Shown here in pieces: positions 12,616-26,000 of a stretch of DNA of 64,000 nucleotides (positions are counted from its first letter, which is position 1; each line of letters starts with the position of its first letter). The notes under the pieces were generated by a model. It did no database searches. It was not told the DNA's origin and saw only the letters and a program-made list of their open reading frames with translations. The position numbers were made by a program, and so were the translations under genes. This DNA comes from Cardiocondyla obscurior (taxonomy: Eukaryota; Arthropoda; Insecta; Hymenoptera; Formicidae): positions 372,001-436,000 of the forward strand of contig NC_091875.1 of NCBI RefSeq assembly GCF_019399895.1, read 5' to 3'.

Positions 12616-15600
12616 GGGAAAGGAAAAGAGAGAGAGATAGAGAGAGAGAGAGGAGGAAAATGAAAAGAATCGTCCCGGAATGCGAAAATTAATACAATGT
12701 GAATCATGCGACAGCGACGGCGACGGCATACGCGGATAATCAGGAAAACGGAGGCAATTTATTATGTATTACTATCTGAAGAGTCGACTACCGCTTTTGT
12801 ATGCAGAATTTCGTTAAAATTCATGAAACGACGTAAAAGACCCCGTGTGCATTTACGGCATTGTAAAGTATACAAAGCTGAACAGTTTTCGAGTATTCTG
12901 AAATAAGAGTGCTTTCGCAAAAATGAGAATTTTATTTTTTTTTTCTTTTTAGACACATCAACCGCTAAGACGGTTCACTGAAAAATTACGATCGAGAACT
13001 TTGCGTATTTATTTCTTCGCGTGATAGTTTTCTGAAAATATATTGAAAATGTTGAAGTATTTAAAATTAAAATAAAAAAATTCATATTTATGAATCGTCA
13101 TAAAATACGGTTAGAACCAAGTATCAGAAAAACGTTTTCGCTCATTTTCTAAAGTTCCAAATCGTTCGGACTTTTCGCGGGGAAAAGGAGGAAACCAGAG
13201 AAGACCGACAGGCAAAAAGACTTCGACATGCGAACGTAAATCAGTCAATATCGTTAACTAAGGCTCGCAAGAGTGTGTCTCGAAAGCACTACCATTCTTT
13301 CTGTTTTCTGCGTTCGATTTCTCTCTCTGGTTTCCGTCTCCCTCCCCTCCCGTGCGACATACTTTTTCTTCTTCGAGCCGTTTGAACTGCAACGACCCCC
13401 GGCTGGAATTACATTATCGGCACTGCCAAGTTCACTTCTGTTTACATTCGACATGCCACACGTAACTGCGAACGGGAATATACTCTTTACCTCGCAGACT
13501 CGCGTACGTTCGTGAAATTTTTACGAGGCACACCGGACACTCGTCGCGAGGTATGTATAAAATATGATTCTAAAATTTTTGTTAACTCGAGTCAACAAAA
13601 AAAAATAAAAAAAAATATCGTGCGCTTTTAGCTGGACGCTATTTTTATTTTAAATAATAAAATTCCGTGTTTATTTAACTGTAATTTTTTAACGTTCCGA
13701 CACACGTGCCAATGCGATTTGTTATAAATTTTAATTTTTATTCCTTCAAATTGTCAAGAAATCATTCGAGGGGTTTGCCGTAAATCACTGCTTCGCGGCT
13801 GGTTGTAATGAGCGTTATTGTGCCATTATCTCTCCAGGCTTTTATTTTCAGACATTTATTTTTATACGTTTATCGTGTACGCGGCGCATTTCCGTTACAG
13901 CGGCCGTGCTGGTTCAACAGGTTTACAGCAAGGATGCCCGTAGTAGAAATCGCTTACGGAGTCCCCGCGCTTATGTTTCATAAATGGAGCAGAAATTATT
14001 CCTCGTACGCGGGTGCTCTCGCCGGTGCGGAGAGCGATAAAATCGGTGGCAAGTTGATGGCGTTCCCGTAAATCTCGTGTATGTATACTGGCGAAACGGA
14101 GGAGGCAATAGATTATAATCGACGCTGTTATACTGTTCAATTAAATTACTACAAGACATCAGAACTTTTAAAAGCCGAAAAATCAAAATAACTTTCCCTT
14201 AAAAAAAAAAAAGCATTAAAAAAAAAAACTTTTTTTTAAATTAAAAAAAATTATATATATATAATAATTAAAAAAATTTTTTTAATCAACCAAAAGAACG
14301 AAGAGAAACAGAATTTGTTAGCACGAAAGGCGAATTTTTCGTTTTGCAGCCACTTTCTTGGCAACGTTAAGCTTGCATCAGACATTGTAGCGAGTGCTAC
14401 TCGGTCGCGGATATATCTAAAATTAGGTACGCGAGCATTAATATGTATTATTGCGACTCGAGCTGTCGAGTCCTTGATATCAGTGACTAAACATCTCGCC
14501 TACCTTATAATATTGCGTTATGATTCTACATTGCCGCACGCGTTAATCGCCATTGCCATTTCTCTACGTCATCGTTCTCGCAGCACCGTTCCCTGCGAAT
14601 ATACGTAATCTGCAAATATTTCCGTTTCAGGCTAACATTCGGGGCAGCTCGTCGGAACGATCCGCGACGTGGCTAGATTCTGATGTTCGGGCCCTCTTAC
14701 GATTTCTCTCCGATAAATTCAATGACTTACAATGACTTACGTAACGCGCCAAGAACGTACGGGCTAAGATAACGGCAAAGCATTGTCGTATGTGTTTTCG
14801 AAAACTTACGGCCAGATATGCAGGTCTATATTTATCGCAATCTTTCGTGCAAGTGTGGACTTATTGTGCGACTAACGACAATATACCGGATTGGCGATCG
14901 GAAAGTGAGAAGCTGCTATTTCGCAACGGATGAACTGAAATAAACGAAATCGACGCGCTCGTGCCGAAATATTTTAAACGTGTGTCACTGAGCAGCATAT
15001 ACTTATAATTTTCTTTTATATTTTCTAACAATTTATTTTTTTTTTTTTTTTTTTTTACATTAGACACAACTGTGTATTTCTTTTGCGGTGAATTAACCAA
15101 AGTAATAGGTGTTCTCTGCAAAGTAATGTTTGATTCGCTCCGACACTGACTGCCATTCCGGTATATACGCCCGTTGATCTTTTAATTATCTTCAAATAGA
15201 TATCGTATCGTGTCCGGTTTTAAGCGAGGTTAAATTGTTATTTCGAATCTCGTCGCACTTGCCACGTGTGCCGGGTAGGATGTATTACGCGAGTTCGACC
15301 GCGGCGAGAATTTTTCGCTTCATAATTTCAACGTCTCGACTCAAACCTGTTCATTTCGAAAGAAAAATCTTGCCGCTATTTGCGGTCGAAGATATCGATC
15401 GAGGAGTAAAAATAACGAGAATTTGGCGGTGGAGTGGATTCGCTTTGTCTTCCATTAAATGCTGCTAGTCTTGGATTGGATTTTAAGGGGGAAAAAAAAA
15501 GTAAAAAAGAAAAAAAAAAGAAATTACCTTTTCGGTGAAAAGCAAAAGGAACGCTTTGGAGATTTCCATGTTGGTTCATTCGGGGCTTGCCTTGGAAATA

Positions 15601-18600
15601 CCGTGCGTGGCGTCGTTCGCGTTCACACGCCGGAGGGCTGCGTATTATTGATTTTTCGAGGGCCACCGACGTTATCGAGGCTCATCTCGATTAGATTGAT
15701 TGGCCGGCAATGATCGCTCGTCGACCGCCTGTTTACACGGCAATATCGCGGACGCTGGCTACACGCCGATAAGGATCCGGGAGGATTACGGCTAATGCGA
15801 TTAGTACATGCTCGTGATTGACCCTTTTCCTATGGGTTTTCTGAAAGAAAAAAAAAAAAAAAAAAACAGATTTAAAGCAGTAGCTCAGATTACCGTTACC
15901 GATCGCGATTCATCTATTTAAACGAGAATCTTTGATGCAGTTGAGGTTAGACATGTGTACGCACGATATTTCATTCGGATAGGAAGAACTTCATTTTGAT
16001 AGAGACTGACAATTAATTATTGGTGAACTACAAGTTGATCTCTTTGCGGTTAAAACAATTCAAAGTTGATACGAACCATGCTCGATCATTGAAGTTTTGT
16101 TAATTAAATTTGAATATCGTCCTGGCTTCAACTTTTAGCGACCCCCAGCGGACCTGTGCCTCCATCTCGCGCATGTCGGGAAAAATATCGTGACAACGTA
16201 GACTTCAAATTTAAATTAAATCAATTTTTTTTAAATAAATTATATAAATATATTTTAAAACTACGTATATTGCGGTTAATTAATAATGTAGTAAATTTTT
16301 AATATTTAATTCGATAAAAATGATAACTGATGAAAAATAATGTATATAAATAAGAGATCAATATTTTATTTGTTATGTTTTGCTATCGAATAATTAGCAT
16401 ACATTTATTAAATACGCGATTCACAAATATGTTGCACTGAATTATATGAATGTGATTATTATTTGATAACATTTTCAGTTGATACGAAACGTATAAATAA
16501 TGTACCAATATATTTATTAGGAGCTATCGTGTATTATTCACAGCAGATTATAATATATTATAATGCAAGTAGATGTAGTAATGGTATCAAATATCTCATA
16601 TTTTTATATTTTATATTGAAGATATTATTAAATAAAAACCTTAGCTGAAAGGAGTTACGCTCAAAACTTATCCGTATTGAGGTTAGATTAGGTTTGTGAA
16701 GTAAAATGTTTTCAAAAATTCACTCAGTTCTATTTGGAAACAAAATAACATTATATATATAATCTTTAAATAATATTATATAAATTTTATATAATAATTA
16801 TTTTATATAATATTATTATATGTATCATTTTATGCATTTTTTTTATATAATATTATTTTTTTCGATTTTCTAAATTGATCAATGATTATATCAACGAAAT
16901 CAATATGTTGCTATTTAGAATTATTAATTAACGATTAAATGTTAAAGCTGTGGCCGAATGAATCAGGGAAAACTGGGCTCGTTTATAATATGTCTAATCG
17001 TATTTATTTGTTCATGTAGTGTAATAGTCGCTATATGCTTAAATACAGGTGGTCTATTGCAGAAACGAATATACCAAAACTTAATAATGTACACGCTAAT
17101 TTAAGTGATTTTTCTTTTAAATATTCATCGATTACATCGTCCAACAAGGAGGGGTAGCGTTAATATATTAATTTTATAAGGTGTAAATACTCGACGAGTC
17201 GACGAAAGTAACTCCTAAAAGAGCGATTTCTTGCGAACGCAGTGCGGTTATGGTTTTTCCACATAGGTAGAGGGAAAAGTATAAAAAGAAATGATAGGGA
17301 ACGAGAAGAAAAGGAAAATAAGGGAAATCTCTATACAAAAGTAATTGGGCGTCGGGCAAGAAACTCAAACGCTCGGACAGGTGAGAATAACACTATGGTA
17401 CAAAGTTGACGAGATAATACTTTTTTTTCCTTATCGAGATTAGATCGATTATAATACTTTCTCACACACCTTCCCACGCGTGCTCACACTCTCTCGTTCT
17501 ATCTTTCATACGCACTTTTTCTTCTCCTTTTCTCTCCCAATCTCTCACTCGTTTTCTCACTCAGTCTTTCACACGCATTATACGACAATGGCTGCAATAA
17601 TAATTGTTATTGTGATGTAAAACGTAACACATTAATGCTTTGCGAACGAGCGAGACCTTTGAAAAATCTAATTATTTAATTAATTAATTGTCATGCGTTA
17701 AGCGCTGCTTACACGCGCGTTAAGTTACGGGGAACCTGCACACGCCTTAAATGTGCAATTATTTTTTTACTTCGGACAATATCGAGCGGGAAAAACGATC
17801 TCCGAATTTCGTTGTGCCCATGCACACTGTTTTTCTCGAGCTCGAGAAGCCGTTTCCGTTTGCGTCGTTCCCAGCGATATTAATTATTGTCGCTTTCGAC
17901 GGAAACGGCAGGACAAAAAAAAATTATAAAACAAAAATTAAGAGAACCAGATATCTTACATAAATCTCAATACTCTTTTTACAATGCGAAATCCTTTATC
18001 TTTGGTAAACACTACTAAATAAATATCGTCGCTTAGAGTAAATGGGTCGTGCTAAACCAAAGGTAGTCGTGATTTGCTCGCGGCTCGTCGAGATAAAAAA
18101 AAATATATATATATAATTCAAAGACGGGCGCGAAACGTCGCTTTGGAAGTCCGCTTTGCCGAGACTTCTTTTCGCTCGACGGACTCACGGCTTTTGGTCG
18201 TGGAAACTAGTTCCTTTCCTCGCTCGATACTCAATGATCTAAAGAAAAATCGCGCGAGCTACTCGGCCATATTCATCATACGTTTTGGAAAGGAAACGCA
18301 GGCATCGCGGTCGGAAAATTCACACGCAGAAATGAAAGTCATGTCTTACGGCCGTGAGAGACCGCGCACTCGAAGAACAAACTAGAAAAATAGACACGCC
18401 TATATATATGTATATATATACGAGGTCCTGCAGAACGATCCGGTGCTCGAGGATGCTGCTCCTACGTCGTGATGTGGCGCGAACGACGATATTATGCTCT
18501 TCACAGATATCATACTATTTCTAAACTGTTACGGTGCGCGTGGCTGTGCGTAGATACGATAGTTGAAACTAGGGAAACATATACACGCAATTCAACGATC

Positions 18601-19097
18601 GGGGGGCTTCTTCATGTGCCACTTGAATGCTTGTTGACGAAGCGATCCTTAATTGGATGATCCAATTAGAATCGGACATCGATCTTTCGTCGCACAAGCA
18701 ATGCGGAGTTGCTCGACGCCATCCGATCTTTGATCGCATAGCAAACCGAAATTGTTAAAGCCTCGGGATTCTCCCGGGTATTTCGCATAAATGAGATTCT
18801 CATAAATAAAACCGAATGAGTTACATTTTTCATAAATTTTCGATCGATAAATTTCAGCTCATACTTTACAATGATATTAAATTCGATTTAACGAACTTCA
18901 ATTTTAATTCATGCGCTCAATAATTATGTAGATACGATCGAAATAAAATAATGGATCGATGAAGACGCAATCGATTCGCTTTTCGTTGCTGATCAAGGAT
19001 CCTTAATTTGGATAAAATCAAAATCTCGTTGCCACTTTCGTTTCGTTCATGCCGAACGAAGCAAAGTCGCTGGTGAGAGTACTCGCGTCCGCGAATA
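12616..19097. other. No gene supported; AT-rich
   Basis: Only short open frames without protein character. Notable are the (GA)n tract at 12628-12653 just before, mixed A/T runs at 14199-14285, poly(T) near 15038-15057, and the very AT-rich, partly self-complementary stretch at 16740-16865. Confidence 0.6.
16750..16860. repeat. AT-rich, partly palindromic stretch
   Basis: Repeated TATATAATATTATATA-like words in both senses, able to fold on themselves. No terminal repeats or target-site duplication were seen, so it is not called a transposon. Confidence 0.5.
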
Positions 19098-19786
19098 TTT
19101 ATTTTACTGGTCAACGCTGGCGCGATTTGATCGTCTTTTTAGCAATTGAAGGAAAGGGACCGCTTTCCGTAATCGTATCTCGGACGAGTCGCGGAATTTC
19201 TTATTTGCGTACAAATAAACCTAGCTTAACGCTATGTCACATTATATAAACTCGACGAAAGTTTTCTACTTACTCGGTCTGTCTATTCACTAAATAGCCT
19301 CTATTTCTCGCACGCCATTCTCTCCTATGTCGCAATCTATTGTTTTCCAACACGATACCTCGCATCCTCGAGTTTCGCGAGTTCAAGTCGACACCGGGGG
19401 GGATTTACTTGCGCCATTAAAAATTTTCGAGCCTTATGGTCTCGGAATCGAGAGATAACGAACGTCGATTGAACGACTCGTGGAATTTATACAACGAATC
19501 GCAACCAAAGAAGACCTATGCATCCCTCGCGCTTCTCCGAATAAAATCCTCCCCCGTTTCTCTCGAACGTTAATTCACAAGATTGACCAATAATTAGTTT
19601 CTTATTTTTATCATCCCTCTAATAAATCGGTTATCTCGTAGAGCTGTTACAAAGTCAGTATTTAAAAGAGGTGACTATCGGCGTAGATAAAACTGTTTAT
19701 GGTACGCGGTGCAGCACGAGACTTCGCAAAAAGCATGTTTTTCCTTCGGCGATTTCTTCTCGCGTTCTTGATTTTTTAATGCGCGC
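19098..19786 (-). other. Possible raskol 3' untranslated region with a poly(A) signal
   Basis: Reading on from the stop at 19787, the first full AATAAA on the minus strand that I found is at 19103-19098, which would give a 3' UTR of roughly 700 nt. Weaker signals exist nearer. The true end cannot be fixed by eye. Confidence 0.25.
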
Positions 19787-20051
19787 CTAACACGATGAGC
19801 TTTTAAGCTCGCCGATGTCAGCGATGTTCTGCAGCAGGGGTGCGGCTTCGCTGTTGGCCTGGGACTTGGCGTTGTAACGTTGCTTGCTCAGCGCCGAAAG
19901 CAGGCTCGCGTTCGTTGACATCAGACGTGAATTTGCGGCGCCCAAGGCAGCTATTTGCTGTTCCTGCGCGTCGATCACGCGCTGCTTGTACGATAACGCC
20001 GCCGACATCTTTTGCTGTTCGCGACGCAGCTCCTCCTCCACGGAGATTAAT
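19787..20051 (-). CDS. raskol: raskol last coding exon: C-terminal coiled coil and stop
   Basis: Acceptor TTGCTCGCAG|ATT at 20051, phase 2; TAG stop at 19789-19787. It reads [31 protein letters not shown], then [20 protein letters not shown] and ends GELKSSSC. The first half matches vertebrate LMLVEEELRRDH and KKRLLDAQERQ, the self-assembly coiled coil of SynGAP. The end is unlike the PDZ-binding tail of SynGAP alpha forms. Confidence 0.93.
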
Positions 20052-23000
20052 CTGCGAGCAAAAATGGTAAACATTAAATTGGGATCAAAAGTGTGATTAC
20101 GCGATAAAGAGAGAAAAATATTCGACACAAAAACTACAGCGCGTCTCATCGGAATTATTCCTCAAACCGATCTTTATTCCTCGGCAGCCTGTTTTAAGAA
20201 TGCTGAAATTATTATTTCGAGCGACTAACAATAAGACACGAAGAATAAAGATCGTTGAGGAATCAAGCTTCGTTCATTAACTCTCTCGAGTTTCTCAATT
20301 GCTCAATTCGTAATCATTTTATTTCAAATCGAGTTATTCAACTCCGTTCCTTTATTTGAAACTGAGAGACGCCGACCACGAAGCTGAAAAAGAGCCAAGC
20401 GCACCACGATGCACAATTATCGAAATAACATTAATATATAAAAATAAAGCTGTAAAAAGCAATAGTGTTTGGTGCATAATTTAATATACTCTTGGAGAAG
20501 AACAGCTGGAATATAAAATCCTCCCAGAAACTACATGTTAGCTCTGTATCTCAATCATAGCGAGTACGTATATATAATTAAAAAAAAATATATATATATA
20601 AAGAAAAAAAGAAATGTCCACATATTGGAGAGCTTGATACAAATCGCGATGAATATTTGCAGATATGATATCCGCACTTTTTTTTTTTTTTCTTTGTGAT
20701 CCACGCGGATGATTGTCATTGAATATTCGTGCACATGAGCAGAATGTTGTAATGTCGTGAAGCGTGTCAATGTTCAATGAGCGCAAATTCGGTGATAAGT
20801 TGACAATGACGCTTAATTGATGATAACATTTCGTAATCAGTATGCCAAAATAGCGTAGACAATTTTTTATTTCAAGTTTAATCCCGAATAGCGAATTTTC
20901 GAAAATCAAGGTATATAATACGATGAGAAACCAACAAGTAAAATATAAAAAATGTAAGAAAAGCTTAGAAATATAATTGACTCTTACACCAAAGATCCAG
21001 ATCAAGCCAGAGTATACCAAATGCAGCGGATAGAATGCACAGGAACACACAATAAGTTAAACATACATCGTTTCGATAAAGTAGCCGTTCATATACGGGT
21101 GAGTGTTTCCCCATTAGTTCCGTTAGACATAGAAAAAGTTATACACGCGATTAGACGACGTTCATCTTTATCAGTATGCAAAATAGGACAATTTTTTAAA
21201 TTGGCATTTAAAATCTCGTTATTTATTATCGATAAATTCAATTCATTAGTAATTAATCACGAACTTGTATAAATGGTAAATTCCATAAAAATGTATTTCT
21301 CATAAGATATAACGTTAAACAGAAGTTGCCAGTTCGAATGAATCATATGATTATAGAACTTTTTAATGAAAATTTTTAATGAATCTCACAATAAGTCGAT
21401 AAATGAGGACATGGAAGATCAAGTGGCTGAACATGGCGAGACGTCGAAGTGAAATACGCATAGCTAGTGATAATGATCACGGTGGTATCAAGGTTCACAC
21501 TCAGGCAACGTTTTGGTCATTGTTTAGCTAGCGCGGAAATTAAGATGAAGTACCTGGAAATGATGCTCTTCATGTTGTTGTCGGACACGAGATCTATATC
21601 AGCATCCTCGGTGGCGCCTAATCGCGCACGCAATCGCAGCCGATCTACGCTATTCTGTAGTCTTTCCACCTCATACAAATCCACTTCGTACTGGAAACGA
21701 AGAAGCGTGTTAGTTACGAGATAGATAGAACTTCCGCGTAGACAAATAATTATTAGGCGATAGATAATAGAAAATTACAATCGTTTATATATAGTCAGCA
21801 GATTCAGAGCAAAGTAAAGAGTCAGTTATTTACAATTTAGTTTATACACATTTTAAAGAATTAAAAGACTGCAGTTTTTTTTTTTGTATTCAATATGATC
21901 GTTAATTCAATTTAGAGTGTTACGTTAATTGCTCATTAATTGCTTGTAATGTATAAAACAGTTTTTTTTCTTTTTTTTTTTTTTTTTTTTATTAACTCAC
22001 TTGATCGATGCTCCGATGACTACGAGACTTGCTTCTTCTGGTGGTACAGTTTTCTTCTTCACTGGTATCCGATAGATCCCTCGTTGAATCGAGGGAAAGC
22101 CTTCTTCGAAGTTTCGTGCAGCAAACGTCCTGCGTATGCTCCGAGTTGTTTCTATGGTTCTGATTGTTTTGTCGCCATTGATTCTGGCCATTCCTCTGAT
22201 GATTTCGTACGTTATTTTTGGGCGGCGGCGAGGGACTCAGATCGACGCCTCTTACACTATCGACACCGCCGCCACCGCTGCCATCTCTTTCTTCAGAGCT
22301 AGTGCTACCTCGTCTGCCTGACCTCGCGTGATTCGATTCCATATGATAAACGGGATTGGCAAATGCCAGTGGCGCTGTATTGAGTATATGTGCATTCGCA
22401 TTGTTGCTGCTGAGATCCACCGGGCTGGAACTCTGGCTGTAAGCGGCGAAGCTTTGGTAACCCGAAGAAGCTACGTTGCTCAGTTGAGAAATAGAGATCT
22501 GTGAACCCTTCTGCGACTTGGATTCCGATACTTCATCGTCTGCGTATCTCAGTAAATCGGACAATTCGTCAAGATTTCCGTTGGCGGATGCGTTGTTCGC
22601 CTTGGAATTGTAATTATTGTTGGGCTGATGGTTGATTGACAGCGTGAGATTCGTAGGCGGATTGACGACCACATTGGCGTTTACTGTAGTCTTTGAGACA
22701 TTATTATAATTACGCTGTTGAGTCTGATTAGCGTTTTCTTCCTTATGACAATGATTTCGGCTGGCGGATCTCGAAATATTATAATTATTATGATTGAAAT
22801 TATCCTCCCGATCGTGAATATCAAGACTCTGCATGCGCGCGATGTTATGCCGGTGCTGTTGCTGTTGTTGTTGTTGCGAAACAATGCTGCCATTACTCGA
22901 CTGAATGCTTTGAGGCGATGTGGTGATGTTGTAATTGGAGTCCTTCAGATTGTTATGACTCTCGGAACGCGTAGGACTTGTTGGGTGAGTCTGGCAGTGA

Positions 23001-26000
23001 TTGACATTCGCCAAGCTTGCGCTGGCTGTTAGTCTGTAACCCGGTCCGGATCGATTGGGGCCAAGTGGCCTGTGTTGTCGCGTAATCGGTGTAGGTGAGC
23101 GTGACACAAACGCTGGCGGCTCCAAAGGATAATCGTCAGAGCTGATTTGCAACTGTAACTTGCCGTTCGTTGGCATGTAAGCGTTTCGGGGTAGAGTTGC
23201 CGCTCTGGTAACGTTTGGACTACGCGAACTGTTGTGGCCCAAAGTATTGGTCTGCAGCACTTCATTGCTGTCTCTGATCGTGCCGTTTATCGTACTATGA
23301 TTGCTCAATGTTGACGTGGCCGAGATAGAGAGATTCGTATTGCTGTTAGCGATCGTCGGATCGTTGTAGCGGAAAATATTATTTTGCAGATTCGGATAAC
23401 GATGAGCAGTGGATACGGGGCTTGGACCCGGTTGATCCAATGCCACAGAGATTCTATCAAGGATTTCGGGTAATCGTGAGGGTGGCATCGATGGCGAGGA
23501 TGGTGTTATCGCTGCTGCACTTTCTCGCAAAAGAGCGTGTAGCAGAGACAATTGTTTTCCCAGATCTATGTAGCCATCAAACTCGAGCGAATTGTTAGTT
23601 GGTGCATCTTTTGATATTGGGCTCTGTTAAATAAAAAAATTATTTATATCACTTACATTTTAAATAATCATATATTTGTTATAAATAAAAAAGTATAATT
23701 ATATAGTTATATGCATTTGATCGTACAGAAAAACGTTTTCACATCTTTTTTTATCAATATATTCAAATCAAAATAATATAAAATTATTCGAAATAAAAAT
23801 ATAAAATAAAATATCATAAAATACTTACACTAATTAACTGTAAGAAATTTTTCATAGACGGAGCTTCACGTTCAAGTAGATCGTTCATGAATTCCATAAA
23901 ATTTTCCTTGCCCTGGAATCTCGTAAAGTTTGCAAGCGTTTGGAGTGTTTTCGCAACCAAAGTAAGGTTCCTCGCTGCTTTTTCATTCGGATATTCTAAA
24001 AGTAGAAATTATTTTCGATTTATGAAAATTTTCTGTAATAACTCTATCGATAATAATTCTATCGCTCAATTACACTTTGACCTACCGTGCGTAATATTAA
24101 AGAGAGATGGACTAAGAATGGCAGGGCAGAGGAAACGGAGAAAGATCGATGCGGAGATGAGATTGTCTGCGATGTCTTCGCGGCCCAGATCGGCCAGGCG
24201 TTCGCGGAAAATGCGGAAGCACTCGCGTAATTCTAGCGGAAAATGAGCGTGGCTTGATAGTATTCTGCTCCAAGCCAGTTCGACGGCATTACGAAGGTTC
24301 TGCTGTTGTTTGTGCAAGGCGGCGACGGAAGCGACCTTGAGTGGATCTACCTCGCAATCACCGCCTTCTACTGCGCCTCTCACAACGGCCCCCAGAGTTT
24401 CCTGTAGATATCTGTCTCCGGTTAATTTCAAATAGGCTTCCATCGCTTTCGTGGCTAATGAATTCCCTCGAAAAGTGAGTCTTTCATCGTCTGAAATATT
24501 TAATTTAATTAATGATCAAACATGAACTAAATTATAAATTAAAGGTAAAAAAAAAAAAAAAAAGGAAAGTAAAAATTCTTGTAAATAGCGGTAGTGAAAA
24601 ACGGTATTGAATAAGATATTAATTTTGTACAAGAATCGATTAAAATCCGACCTATTCGATGAATGTCCATCATGACGAGGTCCGCGAGGAATTGCGGCGC
24701 TTTTTTCTCTCGTTGCATCACCGCTACCAAAGCGGTCGCGATGTCTTCCTTCGCCTTGACGCCGATGACGGGTTCCAACTTTTCGCATAGTGACGCGTAA
24801 TCGGTTTTCAGATATTCAAGAAACTCTTGATACACTTGAACCGGTAGTATGTCAACTGACTGGAAACGGCACTTTACTCTTAGTGCAGGAGGTTCCTTGA
24901 GAGGTCCCTTGTCACCTACTACGGGATACCATTTCTCCGTCAAGTAACGCGACGTCACATTGTGCACTGGTATACTGACAGAACCTGAAAACGACAGTTA
25001 GAATAGCATTAGACGCATGTGACGCTTATGTCACGTTACATTGAATTACAGCAGCTCGCATTTTATAGTTTTGTATTTACGCATTATTAAATCTACGTAA
25101 TATATTTTAAATTAAATTTTATATAGTTCGACATCTTGCTATATGCATATAGACACAAGGATTAAATAACGTAATTAAACAAAACTGAATTAAGTAATCT
25201 GAATACGATATAAAAATAAGATTCTCCATAATTGAATAGTTACCGATTAAAACGTTCTTGTCCCTCTTTTTTTTCCTGTCCGCTTCTCGGTACAGATTCA
25301 CCTGGATAGTATTGACAGAGGGCAAGTGGTGGAAATCGAAATGCTCGCCCCAGAAGCACAAATCGGCCTTCAGCTTGGCAGTTGTTCGGGCGTACAAGGT
25401 GCTGTCGAGGCAAACCTCGCAAAAATATCGTTTCTTCGCTGGCACGCCCTTTGCTTCCAGTAACCAGATCTGTAGGGAATTGTCCGTCCGGCGTGTCTGT
25501 TCCGCATCCGGCTGAACGGATTTCCTTAAGCTGCGCATACAATCGAATAGTTTATAAAGATTTAATACTAAATTATTTATTTGCCGATTGTCGGACTTAA
25601 AATCAGATACCTATCGTAGCGTTCAAATCATCGAAGATATACATATATTCATGATAATATTCTAATTCCCACATGTATGTACGTTATCTCAATCCGTTTA
25701 CTATTGAAATGCATAATGCATAATTAAATTCCAACCGTTTGACGATTTCATGGACGGGAAACTGCGCGATGAATCTAGAGCGTCGCGTACGGTACTCGGT
25801 TTCGAGATGATCGGTGGGGAGGGGTCTTCCACGCATGATTAAAACGAAACAGGGATTTAGCCTGACAGCGGGGCGATAAATAAAATGCGACGCGCAGCCC
25901 GATTCAACCGACCTGTGCAGCCACTGGTCCCGTTCGTGAGCGGTTCTGCAGCTGAAATACTTGGGCCCGCCGGTGCTCGGCGTGACCTGGAAGCAGTGGG

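Noticed and set aside
12628..12653. GA-rich tract as a promoter or transposon end
   Set aside because: Simple repeat only; no inverted terminal repeat or coding sequence beside it.
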